Source of the DNA: Candidatus Thorarchaeota archaeon SMTZ1-83
GTDB taxonomy: Archaea > Asgardarchaeota > Thorarchaeia > Thorarchaeales > Thorarchaeaceae
DNA: 6,348 bases
Direction: 5' to 3'
NCBI GenBank assembly: GCA_001563325.1
Contig: LRSK01000100.1
Location: forward strand, 1 to 6,348
This document shows positions 6,328 through 6,348 of the stretch, one piece after another. The notes under the pieces were generated by a model. It was not told the DNA's origin. It did not search any database and saw only the letters and a program-made list of their open reading frames with translations. The translations under genes were made by a program, and so were the position numbers. The number at the start of each line of letters is the position of its first letter. Position 1 is the first letter of the stretch.

Positions 6328-6334
6328 CGTATCA

Positions 6335-6348
6335 ATGTCTGAGTATGT
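6335..6348 (+). CDS. Start of an unidentified downstream gene, cut by the window edge
   Basis: An ATG with a well-placed GAGGT opens a reading frame that begins Met-Ser-Glu-Tyr and is cut off after 14 nt. It follows raSEA by 61 nt on the same strand and could belong to the operon or have its own promoter; a weak TTAAGA element lies at 6281-6286. Nothing can be said of its product. Confidence 0.45.

Overview
The window is archaeal. It carries both subunits of archaeosine synthase: ArcS, recognised by its own PC-x3-KPY-x2-S-x2-H motif and a C-terminal PUA domain, and the Elp3-like radical SAM partner RaSEA. These make the archaea-specific tRNA base archaeosine (G+15). The Shine-Dalgarno-like sites (GGAGATGA, GAGATGA, GGGGGTAA) resemble the archaeal GGAGGTGA consensus. 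Base composition is moderate (mid-40s % GC by eye) and arginine codons mix AGG/AGA with CGN. The ArcS route points away from lineages that use Gat-QueC or QueF-like enzymes instead. An Asgard-type (for example Thorarchaeota-like) or euryarchaeal lineage is plausible, but this is inference only; no rRNA or other lineage marker is present.

Layout. At the left edge, on the minus strand, is a small thioredoxin (84-428) followed by a hairpin plus pyrimidine-rich tract (about 30-77) that may be its terminator. A 142-bp divergent intergenic region (429-570) contains weak TATA-like elements and an imperfect inverted repeat. On the plus strand, three large genes are packed head to tail: a superfamily 2 DEAH-type helicase with a C-terminal DUF1998 cysteine cluster (571-3219), arcS (3235-5172) and raSEA (5173-6273). 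The gaps are 15 nt (6 nt if the earlier arcS ATG is used) and 0 nt, so they are almost certainly one operon. A 9-bp perfect hairpin lies across the raSEA stop codon. A new gene with a good ribosome-binding site begins at 6335 and runs off the window.

How the genes work together. An archaeal tRNA-guanine transglycosylase (not in this window) inserts preQ0 at G15 of tRNA. ArcS attaches lysine to the preQ0 nitrile, and RaSEA then uses S-adenosylmethionine radical chemistry to split the lysine adduct into archaeosine. The upstream helicase belongs to the family of the bacterial DNA-repair helicase MrfA and fungal Hrq1; why it should share an operon with tRNA modification enzymes is not explained by known biology. 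The thioredoxin is divergent and probably independent.

The most unusual structural point is that helicase, arcS and raSEA lie in the same reading frame. From 571 to 6273 the frame is broken only by two TAG codons (3217 and 5170), and all four complete genes in the window end in TAG. Ordinary termination with re-initiation is the likeliest explanation, since each gene has its own SD-like site, but amber readthrough or recoding can be tested.
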